Shown here in pieces: positions 35,340-44,740 of a stretch of 64,000 nt of DNA. Location: NCBI RefSeq assembly GCF_014696105.1, contig NZ_JACJPO010000063.1, positions 1-64,000 of the forward strand. The letters run 5' to 3'. This stretch comes from Microcoleus sp. FACHB-1515. GTDB lineage: Bacteria > Cyanobacteriota > Cyanobacteriia > Elainellales > Elainellaceae. How positions within the stretch are numbered: the stretch's first letter is position 1; every line of letters starts with the position of its first letter. The position numbers were made by a program, and so were the translations under genes. The notes beneath the pieces were generated by a model. The model was not told the origin of the DNA and made no database searches. It was given only the letters and a program-made list of their open reading frames with translations.

Positions 35340-36668
35340 TCAGACAAACTCGGTTTTGAGATACTTCTGAATCACGTTGAGAACAGCTTCAGCATCTAAA
35401 GGTTTTGTCAAAAAGTCAGACGCTCCTACAAAATTCGATCGCAGTCGATTGGCGTAGCCATCATTCCCCGTCAAGATGACAATTGGCGTTTGGTGAAACT
35501 GTGAAAGCTTCCGAAGCTGCTGACAAATTTCATACCCGTTGGCGTTTGGCATCACCAAATCCAAAAAGATCAAATCGGGTTTTTGAGCAATCAAAATGCC
35601 GATCGATCGCAGCGGATCGCTGATGCCCGTGAACTCATAGCCCGCAGAAGTTAGCAGCCCTTTCATCATGTTTTGCACCAAACTACTGTCATCAACGCAG
35701 GCAATCTTTGCTGCTTTTTTTTGAATCGATATGGATGGAGCTTCTAGGACATCTTGACGAAACAGCGGAACAGGAAAGTCAACCACCTGAATGAGTTCGA
35801 CCCAACCCAACTGCACACAGGGCAGCAGCGAAGCCGCAACTTCAACGACATCTCGCTGCATCTGTGTTGCTAACTCATAAAGTGTGTGCTGACCGTTCAG
35901 GCGACTGCTCAAGCTTTGATAGAGCTTTGGCAGATGATTCCTCATCGGTTCTGCCTGCCGAATCAGCGGTGCTGTATGAGGAGAACAGCGATCGAGCTTG
36001 GCGGTTTGCCACGACTGCCAGCGCAATTGCGCTTCTTCGATCGCATCCGCAATACTGACAGAAACAGCTTCGGTGTCACCCAAAAATGCTGCTAGAGCAG
36101 GTAGCTTTGACTCTGGCTGAGTCTGTTCGGTGACAGTCCCAACTTGGGCGACATCGAACAAAATCTCGACCGCGATCGAGTGAATTAATTTCGCGGTTTG
36201 CTCATCTGTAATTTTTTGTTTTGCTCTCCATAAATTCAACAGCGCATACTCCCAGCCCATTCCAAATGATTCAGCCGCAAGATTGCCCAAATCGAAATAC
36301 CAAAGCATTCGATGCCTTGCCATTTGCGGACAGTAGAGTGCTACGTTTCTTCGCCATCTTCTAACAGGATGCTCACCTCCTGTTGCATAGTAGATTCGTC
36401 CCTGTGATAGATAGAAGCTCCATTGCGATCCGGCTGAAGATGCTTGAAGGAGTTGCCCGCTAAATCGAACTGCTTCTAGCGTTTTGAGCAATTGACTTGA
36501 TTTCAAATCAGAAAATCCTCGCACAGGAAATAACGCGATCGACTCAGAGCGATCGCAGCAACGAATTCGATGCACCAATACAAATGGTTCAGGTAGATCA
36601 CGAAGCAGAACAGCTTGCAAACGATCGCGATTCGATGAACCTTTGATTGCGATCGCAGCGATGCACAT
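35340..36668 (-). CDS. PatA/PixG-like response regulator with PATAN domain
   Basis: The 442-residue protein has an N-terminal DUF4388/PATAN-type region (about 40-240) and a C-terminal receiver domain at about 310-440 (KIACVDDSSLVQNMMKG, LIFLDLVMPNANGYEIC, VILTGND, DFLTKPLD). This is the architecture of PatA, PilG and PixG, which adjust pilus activity or heterocyst pattern downstream of the kinase. The ATG at 36668 (MCIAAIAIKGSSNRDRL) is the farthest upstream start. It is first gene of the chemosensory cluster, so the main promoter should lie in 36669-37012. Confidence 0.88.
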   Translation of the reverse strand: MCIAAIAIKGSSNRDRLQAVLLRDLPEPFVLVHRIRCCDRSESIALFPVRGFSDLKSSQLLKTLEAVRFSGQLLQASSAGSQWSFYLSQGRIYYATGGEHPVRRWRRNVALYCPQMARHRMLWYFDLGNLAAESFGMGWEYALLNLWRAKQKITDEQTAKLIHSIAVEILFDVAQVGTVTEQTQPESKLPALAAFLGDTEAVSVSIADAIEEAQLRWQSWQTAKLDRCSPHTAPLIRQAEPMRNHLPKLYQSLSSRLNGQHTLYELATQMQRDVVEVAASLLPCVQLGWVELIQVVDFPVPLFRQDVLEAPSISIQKKAAKIACVDDSSLVQNMMKGLLTSAGYEFTGISDPLRSIGILIAQKPDLIFLDLVMPNANGYEICQQLRKLSQFHQTPIVILTGNDGYANRLRSNFVGASDFLTKPLDAEAVLNVIQKYLKTEFV

Positions 36669-37012
36669 TCAAACGCTGTCAAGCAATTCTTAGGCAGAAG
36701 TGCCGACAAACTAAAAGCTAAGCAGAGAATAAAACCTGGTAGATACAGTGCTTTGCGGAGCAGAAGCAACTGGAAAAGTGTACGGTTCAGCGGAACAGCA
36801 ATCCTAGAAGGCCCTGTAGTAGCGGTAGATGGCTCTAGGTGAAACTCAGCACGATCGCTAAAGTAATCTAGCTGTTATATTGTGCTGCATCGATCGAGAC
36901 TGTGCAACTCCTACCGTGCCAATTAACTCAGTCTTTTCAAAAATGAAATCTTGAAGAAGTTTAGGTAAATTCAACAATAGGCACAAATCGCCGCCTGAGC
37001 CGATCAAGGAAT
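36669..37012. other. Upstream region of chemosensory operon
   Basis: About 340 bases without a credible gene. It is probably the promoter region of the PatA-cheY-cheW-MCP cluster, reading left. It is AT-rich near 36860-36890 (TATATTGTGC) and 36940-36980. The upstream portion of the decayed oxygenase gene would have lain here but no Rieske motif remains. Confidence 0.4.
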
Positions 37013-37627
37013 TTGTACGAATGTGCCTCAACTCGATCGCGGTGCAGCGATTCCCAAGAGCTATCGCGTGCTGCCTTTGACAATGCCCACTTCAGCATTG
37101 TTCATGCGGCATCTTTTGGTGTGGAAGAGCAGCCTCAGCCCGCCCAGTCTGACCTTGTGCCCCTGGAGTTGGGAAAGGTTTACGCGACAGTGCCTGTAGG
37201 GAATCCACCTAGCCAGCAGCAGAACCTCAACATTCCAGATAGCCTGACGGTGCGATAGGTGGAATCGACCTGGTACGCCCCCTTTTGCTGCACGCTCAAA
37301 ATCATCTATCCCAACGGGCTGATGCATTTGATTTTCACCGCCGCGACTCCGGTGAGCGATCGCACGTCGCAAATCATCCAGTTCTGCATTCGCAACGACA
37401 CCGAAGCAGACGCCAGCACCGAGTCAATTATTGCCTTCGATCGCCAAGTGGTGAATGAAGACAAAGTGGTGCTGGCGTCTACCGACTGCGACACGCCCCT
37501 GGATATCACTGCCGAGCAACACATGCCCTCAGATCAGCCAGGAATTATCATGCATCGCCAGTTAGCAGCCCTGATTAAAATTCAGGCGAAGTCGCAGGAA
37601 GAGGCTTGTTGCGCTGCCGAAGTGTAA
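37013..37627 (+). pseudogene. Decayed Rieske-type aromatic-ring-hydroxylating oxygenase, C-terminal part
   Basis: The frame from about 37013 reads AFDNAHFSIVHAASFG, PLELGKVYATVPVGN and NIPDSLTVR, then TAG at 37256-37258. It continues in the same frame VESTWYAPFCCTLKI, IYPNGLMHLIFTAATPV, IIQFCIRNDTEADA, IIAFDRQVVNEDKVVLAS and SDQPGIIMHRQLAAL. This is the catalytic-domain end of a Rieske oxygenase alpha subunit (DNAHFSIVHAASFG carries metal-ligand His residues). The N-terminal Rieske CxH/CxxH half is absent and one in-frame stop interrupts the gene, so it is a pseudogene. It ends in TAA at 37625-37627, directly before a second decayed gene. Confidence 0.7.
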
Positions 37628-37639
37628 GGGGCGATCGCT

Positions 37640-38498
37640 TTCCACCGCTGTCACCGTCAACCTCGAATCCTTGTATGCAAACTCTCATCGTTTCATGACC
37701 CCGATCGAGGAATTTACGTCGGGCTGGGAGCTACCGGATTTCACCGCTGCACGGATGCGCTGCTCCAAGGCTGTGCCCAACTGAGCGATCGCCACCAGCT
37801 TTGCTACCCACCTGCTTGAAACCCGCACTCAGCACCGTCTAGCTCAAGAACGCTACAGCATCAGTGCCGTCCAGCATCTTCACAATCTGGGCTGCTTGAG
37901 TCCGCGCACTTCTCTGGCTCACAGCGTCTGGATAGACGATGCAGACATTGCGCTGATCGCCACCACTGGGGCAACTTTGATACTCAATCCGGTGAGCAAT
38001 CTGCGTTTGGGCAGCGGTTTAGCTCTTATTCTTAAGTGTCTGAAAGCAAGGCTGAATGTGTTCTTTGGCTGCGACGGGGCAGCGAGTAACGATGCTCAAA
38101 ATCTGCTCGAAGCGATTAAGCTGGGCACGATTTTACATACGGTTTCTGATGGCGACTACGAAAACTGGATTACGCCTGAACGGGCGATCGAAATGGCAAC
38201 AGTCGGAGGAGCAAAGGGCGTGAATTTGAGCGATCGCACTGGCACGATCGCGGCTGGAATGGAAGCCGACCTGGTACTCTATAACCTCAACCATCCCTCG
38301 ATGCTGCCCCGCACAAATCCGCTGCAACTGTTGGTGCTGGGACGACCGACTGAAGTAGTTGAATCGGTGTGGATTCGGGGACAGCAAATTGCCGATCGAG
38401 GGCGAGTGCTGACGGTGGACACGGACGCTCTACATCAAGCGTTGAGACAGCATTCCTTAGATTTAGAACGTGCAAAGTTTCAGCATCGATTCGGTTGA
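37640..38498 (+). pseudogene. Decayed amidohydrolase (cytosine/guanine/chlorohydrolase-like deaminase)
   Basis: Three frames are needed to read it. Frame one gives TVNLESLYANSHRF up to about 37698. After a one-base loss, HDPDRGIYVGLGATGFHRCTD and LLQGCAQLSDRHQL follow to about 37800. After a second shift FATHLLETRTQHRLAQERY continues to the end (SLAHSVWIDDADIALIATT, LNPVSNLRLGSG, FFGCDGAASNDAQNLLEAIKLGT, GTIAAGMEADLVLYNLNHPS). The THLLET, LAHSVW and GCDGAASND motifs are those of metal-dependent amidohydrolases. The N-terminal metal-binding HxH region is gone. The last part, from about 37896, reads 200 residues without a stop, but without its N-terminus it is inactive. Confidence 0.75.
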
Positions 38499-38773
38499 AT
38501 CTCCTTATTGAACGGTGATGCTGAGCAGCTAAGGTGAAATTGTTCCGCGTCATTGTCTCCACCGACTCTCGGCGAAGTTTATCGTCACCAACAACCTGAC
38601 TCAAAATTCAACACATGGCACACAAAAAGCGTATGCCGTATGTTGGAAGATTGAGCAGTTTCAGCCTTGAAGTCAAATAAACAACGGGCATTGAAGCGTA
38701 TCACTTGCCCTAACCTCCACCTGCGTAAGCCCTGGCACTATTGAAGAGGCATCTTACTTTGCTACCTGAACGT
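38499..38773. other. Intergenic region between decayed amidohydrolase and giant RTX gene
   Basis: About 275 bases with no gene; two genes converge here. No strong terminator hairpin was seen. Confidence 0.4.
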
Positions 38774-41700
38774 TCAGGCGAAGAAGGTTTCAATGTTGAG
38801 GCTTCCGGCAGCGATCGACTCCATGCCCGTAATATGAACGACCAGATCGTGGCGAGGTGAAAAATTTGCGCCTGAAGCCGTTCTGGAACGGAGACTACTA
38901 TCATTGACAGCTAGGAAAGTTCGGCCTCTCCAAGTTAGAAATGCCGCTTCGTTGGCTCTGAGTGGTTGCTTGCCACGTCGTCGCTGATTCTTGTCTGCAA
39001 AAGCGGATTGAATCGCATCCCGCAGGCTACGAGTTCGTTGACGACCTGCATTGAATAAGCCGCTCGGTCGCTCGATCGAAGCCCAATTGCCGTCAAAATC
39101 AAGCTGGATGCGATCGCCCTCAGTCACATTGAAGTCCGTGATGCGATCGCGATTAATCACTGTAGAGTCACGTACTCTTGCCACGCCTCCCGTACTGTAG
39201 ATAAAACGGTCTGCGCCAGTACCACCGCTCAAGGTGTCTCTGCCTGCGCTACCCACAAGGCGATCGTCTCCCCCATTGCCCAGCAGAACATCATTGCCCG
39301 CCATTCCCAGCAGAATATCCGCCTCATGACTGCCCTCAAGTGTGTCCGCTTGACTAGTTCCCCTTTGCATTTGTGGAAGTCGCGAAACAGGCGGGTGGTT
39401 GCTTAGATCAGGGCTGCCGCTGATGCTGAAGTTGCGATCGCCCAGATCGCTGCCAGTCGCGCTATCGCTGGTGCTACCATTGCCGGAACTGCCTGTGCTG
39501 CCACCTGGAGCGAAGTTATTATCGGCGATCGCGATTGCAAACACATCGCTGGCCGTTGCACCCGCGCTGTCCGTCGCGATGACCTTGACGCTGAGATGAC
39601 TTGCACTTGCTTGGGGTGGTGTGCCGTTGAAGGTGCGTGTGTCCGCATCAAAGCTTAACCATTGCGGCAACGCATTGCCATTTACGAGCGTGGCGCGGTA
39701 GCTGAGGCGATCGTTTGCATCGTTATCCGCAAAGGTATCCGCCGCGATCGTGAAGCGGAAAGCGGTTGCTTCAGTAGCGGTCTGGTCGGCGATCGCTTGT
39801 CTGAGGAGTGGAGTTTGATTAGGGCGAATCGCGATCGCTGCACTGCCGCCAATGCCTTGGGTGGCAAAGACAAACATATCGATGCGGCCATTGGTGTCGC
39901 CGCCCACTAAATTGCTGGCCGTTGAGTAGAACACCACCGACTGCCCATCGGGAGCGATCATCGGTGCGTAAGAATCCCCGTTGCCTTGTGTTCCGTTGTC
40001 TGAGAGGCGAGTGAGGACTTCAGTTTGGCGATCGTATCTGAAAATATCGGTGCGATTGTTCGTGTCGCCCTCGACTAAGTTGCTGGCATCCGAGGCAAAC
40101 GTGATGTAGCGTCCGTCGGCTGAAATCACCGGATCAAAAGAATTGGCATTGCCAAAATTTCCGGCTGCACTGGTCGAAACACCCGTTGTTTCTCCGGTTT
40201 GGCGATCGTGCACAAAAATATCAACTCGGCTGTTCGTATCGCCGACTGCCAAGTTGCTCGCTTCCGACTCAAACACCACATAGCGGCCATCCGCAGAGAG
40301 CATCGGATCAAGCGAGTCACGATTGCCGAACACCCCTTGGAAACTACGCGAAACCGCGCTGGTTTGCCCTGTGACGCGATCGAAGACAAACACATCATAG
40401 TGATTGTTTGTATCGCCGCTCACGAAGCTGTTGGTATTGGAGTGGAAGGCGACATAGCGACCATTACCGGAAATGTGGGGAAACCGAGACAGGCCATACC
40501 CTTGCTTGCCATTGGAATCGATCGAGACGCGAGTGGTTTGACGAGTTTCGCGATCGAAGACAAATACGTCGCGCTCAAAATTCGTATCGCCGCTTACCAA
40601 GTTGGACGCGAATGAGGAGTAAGCCACATAGCGGCCATCCGCCGAGATGGTTGTGCCATAAGAACCGCCATTGCCCTGAATGCCATTGGAGTCGATCGAA
40701 ATGCGTGTGGTTTCTCCCGTTTGGCGATCGTGTACAAACGCATCGGCAACCTGATTGGTGTCGTTCTCAACGAGATTGTCGGCCTCCGACCAAAACGCGA
40801 CATAGCGACCATCGGCTGAGATCGAAGGACTGTCAGAAAGCCTGTTGCTCTGGGTGCCATCGGAGGCGATCGAAACGCGAGTCGTCTGGAACGTTTCGCG
40901 GTCGAACACAAAAATATCGCGCTGATGATTGGTATCGCCAACGACTAGATCATTCGCGCTCGAAGCGTAGGTGACAAAGCGGCCATCGGCTGACAGTCCG
41001 GGTGTCGTTAATTCAGCGGTTGGATACCAATCACCCCTCGTTTGATTGCCACTGGGGTCAACTGAAATGCGGCTGACAAAATTGCCGTCTGAAACTGTGA
41101 AGTCAAAGCGATCGATTGACGCATCTGTGTGATTGAAATACGTAAGGTTGCCGCTGTTAATATCCGTTTGAGTAAAAGTGTCGTTGATTCCCAAGAGTCG
41201 ATTATTGAGTCGCAATACACCACTGGCAGGCAAGCTAGTGAGTGTGTAAGTCAGTTGCTCAGGATCGCTGTCGGGATCACGCACCTGTAACATTTCACTC
41301 GTAATTCTTACGGCTCTACCTGTTTGCGCCAAGATGCTAACATTCGCCAAGGCGGGTGCGTCATTCACGCCGCTGATGTTGATGCTGCGGATGGCGAGCG
41401 AGCTATCCATCACCCCATCATTGACTTGAAATCGAATAGTTTGAACCGCAGTCGGACTGTCGTTGCTGCTGGCGTAAGTAATCGATCGCAGTGCCACTTG
41501 ATAAGCACTGAGAGCAGCCAAACCTGTGAGCGTTAAAACTCCGGTTGTCTCGTCAAAACGCCCCGTAATTCCGTTTTGATCGGTAAAGTTGAGCTGTTCT
41601 TGACTGGAATAGTTTTCGATCGCAACAGTCGCACTGATCAGGCTATTACTATCTCCAGAAGTGATGCGAAGTCCGCTGTCAATGATGATAGCGGCTGCGT

Positions 41701-43354
41701 TCTCGGTATAGGAAAGTGGCGTACTCGAAGCAAGAATGGTTGCGCCATCGCGAACAGGTTGAATGGCGATCGATGCGCTACCAAAAATTGCACCCGCATC
41801 ATAAACAAACGTGTCCAGTGATTCATTGGTATCTCCACTTACCAAATCACTTGACCAGGAGCCAAAAGCAATGTAACGACCATCCGCAGAAATGGTCGGG
41901 CTAGGCTCAGTAATCGGAGAAGTGCCAATATCCGTACTTTGAGTGCCCGTTGCAGTGACAGAAACGAGAGTGGTGCTTCCTGTGAGGCGATCGTGAACAT
42001 ACACGCCACCGCCGCCGCTTCTATCGTTGCCCACTAAGTTGCGAGCGGATGAGATGAAAGTAACATAGCGACCATCGGCTGAAATGCCAGGATTGGTCGA
42101 GTTACTATCTCCCGGTGTGCCATCCGAGGCGATCGAAACCCGTGAAGTTTCTCCGGTTTGGCGATCGTGAACAAAGATATCAGAGGAACCCCAAATCCGA
42201 TCACCAGGCACAAGATTACTTGAATCCGACTCAAACGCAACGTAGCGACCATCGGCTGAAATTACAGACCTTAGCTCGGTAAATGAAAAAAACGCTGGCC
42301 GATTTCTTTGGCTGCCATCGGAGGCGATCGAAACGCGAGTAGTTTGTTTCGTTTGACGATCGTGAACAAACAAATCTGCAAGGCTGTTGGTGTCACCTTC
42401 AACCAGGTTGGTCGCAGATGAAGTAAACGCGATATAACGACCATCGGCAGAAATTGAAGCTCCAAAAGAGCTGTTGTTGGCTTGAATTCCATTTGTAGCG
42501 ATCGAAACGCGCTCAGTTAATCCAGTGAGGCGATCGTAAACAAAAATGTCAGAAGAATTGTTGGTGTCGTCGCTCACAAAATTATTGGATGCGGATGAAA
42601 ACACGACATAGCGACCATCCGCAGAAATGGCCGGATCGTCTGACCAGCTATTTCCTTGAACTCTACCTGCACCCGCTGAAACACGAGTGGTTTCTTTGGT
42701 TTGGCGATCGTGAACAAACACATCAATGCTTTGATTGGTATCACCACTCACCAAGTTGCTGGCAAATGATTCAAAGGCAATATAGCGACCATCGGCAGAA
42801 ATAGAAGCGCGATAAGAGTTGTCATTGGTCTGAATTCCACCTGTGGCGATCGAAACCCGCTCGGTTTTTTCCGTTTCGCGATCGTGAACAAACAAATCTC
42901 GCCGATTGTTGGTATCACCCTCTACTAGATTGCTGGCAAGCGCATCGAACAACACATACCGACCATTTGCAGAAATTTGGGTGAGATAGTGGATATATGG
43001 GCTGCGCTCACTTTGGGAACCGTCGCTGGCAACCGAAACACGAGTCATCAGACCAGGGCTATCAGACACGACAAAGCTGAATTGGTCACTGATCGTATCG
43101 CTGCTGTTGTGCCAATAGGTGAGGCGACCATTGTTAATATCAGCTTGTGTGAAGGTGCTGCCAACTGCGATCGCATTGCCGTTGAACTTCAGCAAGCCTT
43201 CGTTCGGCAGGGCTGAGATTCGGTAAACAATTTGGGCAGAATTACTGTCATCACTCACCTGCAACATGGCGCTTGTAATGACGACTTCTTCGCCTTCATT
43301 AACAAAAATTTCAGCACTGGTTGTCAAACGAGGACGATCGTTCAAGCTGCTCAT
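38774..43354 (-). CDS. Giant RTX protein with two cadherin-like plus seven-bladed PD40 propeller modules
   Basis: The protein has 1526 residues. It is a duplicated module: a CSPG/cadherin-like repeat (about 10-100, FTQADINNGRLTYWHN; second about 665-745, FTQTDINSGNLTYFNH) leads into seven blades of ISADGRYVAF-x-SxASNLVxGDTN-xxxDIFVHDRQTGETTRVS type (about 104-515 and 745-1150). A VNDGVMDSSLAIRSINISGVND cadherin-like stretch lies between. After a He_PIG/dystroglycan-type domain (about 1165-1255) come RTX calcium nonapeptides (DTLEGSHEADILLGMAGND, GNGGDDRLVG) at about 1335-1395 and a C-terminal tail typical of type I secretion. It has no N-terminal signal peptide, consistent with that route. 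Probably a secreted or surface-attached adhesin; no ligand is deducible. Confidence 0.85.
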   Translation of the reverse strand: MSSLNDRPRLTTSAEIFVNEGEEVVITSAMLQVSDDSNSAQIVYRISALPNEGLLKFNGNAIAVGSTFTQADINNGRLTYWHNSSDTISDQFSFVVSDSPGLMTRVSVASDGSQSERSPYIHYLTQISANGRYVLFDALASNLVEGDTNNRRDLFVHDRETEKTERVSIATGGIQTNDNSYRASISADGRYIAFESFASNLVSGDTNQSIDVFVHDRQTKETTRVSAGAGRVQGNSWSDDPAISADGRYVVFSSASNNFVSDDTNNSSDIFVYDRLTGLTERVSIATNGIQANNSSFGASISADGRYIAFTSSATNLVEGDTNSLADLFVHDRQTKQTTRVSIASDGSQRNRPAFFSFTELRSVISADGRYVAFESDSSNLVPGDRIWGSSDIFVHDRQTGETSRVSIASDGTPGDSNSTNPGISADGRYVTFISSARNLVGNDRSGGGGVYVHDRLTGSTTLVSVTATGTQSTDIGTSPITEPSPTISADGRYIAFGSWSSDLVSGDTNESLDTFVYDAGAIFGSASIAIQPVRDGATILASSTPLSYTENAAAIIIDSGLRITSGDSNSLISATVAIENYSSQEQLNFTDQNGITGRFDETTGVLTLTGLAALSAYQVALRSITYASSNDSPTAVQTIRFQVNDGVMDSSLAIRSINISGVNDAPALANVSILAQTGRAVRITSEMLQVRDPDSDPEQLTYTLTSLPASGVLRLNNRLLGINDTFTQTDINSGNLTYFNHTDASIDRFDFTVSDGNFVSRISVDPSGNQTRGDWYPTAELTTPGLSADGRFVTYASSANDLVVGDTNHQRDIFVFDRETFQTTRVSIASDGTQSNRLSDSPSISADGRYVAFWSEADNLVENDTNQVADAFVHDRQTGETTRISIDSNGIQGNGGSYGTTISADGRYVAYSSFASNLVSGDTNFERDVFVFDRETRQTTRVSIDSNGKQGYGLSRFPHISGNGRYVAFHSNTNSFVSGDTNNHYDVFVFDRVTGQTSAVSRSFQGVFGNRDSLDPMLSADGRYVVFESEASNLAVGDTNSRVDIFVHDRQTGETTGVSTSAAGNFGNANSFDPVISADGRYITFASDASNLVEGDTNNRTDIFRYDRQTEVLTRLSDNGTQGNGDSYAPMIAPDGQSVVFYSTASNLVGGDTNGRIDMFVFATQGIGGSAAIAIRPNQTPLLRQAIADQTATEATAFRFTIAADTFADNDANDRLSYRATLVNGNALPQWLSFDADTRTFNGTPPQASASHLSVKVIATDSAGATASDVFAIAIADNNFAPGGSTGSSGNGSTSDSATGSDLGDRNFSISGSPDLSNHPPVSRLPQMQRGTSQADTLEGSHEADILLGMAGNDVLLGNGGDDRLVGSAGRDTLSGGTGADRFIYSTGGVARVRDSTVINRDRITDFNVTEGDRIQLDFDGNWASIERPSGLFNAGRQRTRSLRDAIQSAFADKNQRRRGKQPLRANEAAFLTWRGRTFLAVNDSSLRSRTASGANFSPRHDLVVHITGMESIAAGSLNIETFFA

Positions 43355-43943
43355 TTTGAATACCTAGGTAACGCACACAACCGAGACTGGTTTAGTTATA
43401 TACGGTAGCAGGCTGATAAAGAATCGAGAATTTGCGGAAATTGTATGATGTTTCTACCTTGAAAAATTTTGGTTTAAGAAGATTTTGTAAAGCTGACAAG
43501 AAAGCTTTTTGAAAGGAAGATTAAGCTGCTATAAAGCGATCGCTTTGAGGCAAATCTAGCTTTGCTCTAAGCATCTATAGAAGAGCTTCGCAGTTTCACG
43601 GAGATTGCTCACTTCTCCTAATTTCTTCTAATAAATTAAGTGCGACAAGTGAAATAGTTTGTTGAAACAGATGAACCCGATCGCTCCCTCATCACCCGCT
43701 TGCTCAAGTTCAGACAGGTTAAAGTACATAAAAATTTGATGTTCGATGAAGTAAAACAGAGAGCATCGAATCTTTTAGAGCAAGCTGAAAATGTTTGCTA
43801 CTGTCAATTCATTTTTCTGAGTGTTGTTACTAAATCACTTGCAGCAACGCCTCGCTGAGTTAAGAGGAATCAGTAGAAGTACGGTCATATTCTTGCGCTT
43901 TCAAGTTTACTTTCGATGTGATTTCTTTCTAAGTAAGTGAACG
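43355..43943. other. AT-rich intergenic region between RTX genes
   Basis: About 590 bases, clearly AT-richer than the neighbours, with no credible gene on either strand. It contains the promoters of two divergent RTX genes. No repeats longer than about 10 bases were noticed. Confidence 0.45.
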
Positions 43944-44740
43944 ATGGCTGTCAAGCATCGCCCCGCCAAACGAAACCTGCTACGAGGCACCAAGAAAAAC
44001 GATCGACTGCATGGAAAATCGAGCAACAATCAGCTATTTGGACTGCTCAGCAATGATGTTTAATCGGAGGCAAGGGCGATGATCTGCTCGATGGTGGGCA
44101 GGGAAAAGATCAGTTGAACGGCGGCCAAGGAAATGATACTTATCTAATTGACTATGCAGGCGATCGCATTGTCGAACAAGCCAACCAGGGAATTGATACC
44201 GTCCGCTCAACTGTAAGCTGGGTGCTGAGCGCAAATCTGGAAAACTTAGTGCTCAGCAGTACAAACAACATTAATGCAACCGGAAATGCGCTCGACAATA
44301 CGCTAGTTGGCAATGCTGGCAATAATATTTTGAGCGGCGGTGGTCACGATTTGCTCAATGGGGGTGCGGGCAATGACATCTTGCAAAGCAGTGGGGGCGC
44401 GGCTGGAGAAATTGACACGCTCACAGGTAATAGCGGCGCAGATCTGTTCATCCTGGGAACGACAGCAGGAGCACTGTATAACGACACCCATTCTGCTACA
44501 GCAGGAACGGGTGACTATGCGCTGATTACAGACTTCAGCGCGATCGAAGACCTGATTCAACTGCACGGATGGCAAACCGACTACACACTCGCCGCCAGTC
44601 CCACAGGTTTACCCACCGGAACGGCAATCTATCGCGTTGTGCCCACAGGCCAACTCAACGAACTGATCGCGATTCTGGGCAACCGCACGATCGCGACCGT
44701 ACCTTTTTTGCGGATAAATTCAATTTTGTCTACGAATTAG
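43944..44740 (+). pseudogene. Frameshifted RTX calcium-binding protein
   Basis: The ATG at 43944 opens MAVKHRPAKRNLLRGTKKND, continues RLHGKSSNNQLFG, then ends at TAA 44061-44063. Shifting one base back (codon TTA at 44060) gives an uninterrupted reading to 44740. It reads LIGGKGDDLLDGG, LNGGQGNDTYLIDYAGDRI, VRSTVSWVLSANLENLVLS, GNALDNTLVGNAGNNILSGGG, LLNGGAGND and an ADLFILG tail. The total length, 797 bases, is one base short of a multiple of three, as for a lost T in GTTTTA. The repeats are RTX nonapeptides. It is either a pseudogene or a frameshifted one; programmed frameshifting is possible but no slippery heptamer or clear stimulator was seen. Confidence 0.75.

Noticed and set aside
38774-43354. 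CRISPR or satellite-like repeats in the 38.8-43.4 kb region
   Set aside because: The repeated blocks are coding units (about 55-60 residues) of propeller blades, in frame, not direct-repeat/spacer arrays.
44061-44114. Programmed -1 frameshift at the RTX gene
   Set aside because: No X-XXY-YYZ slippery heptamer or clear downstream pseudoknot; a lost T is simpler, although phase variation remains listed as a possibility.
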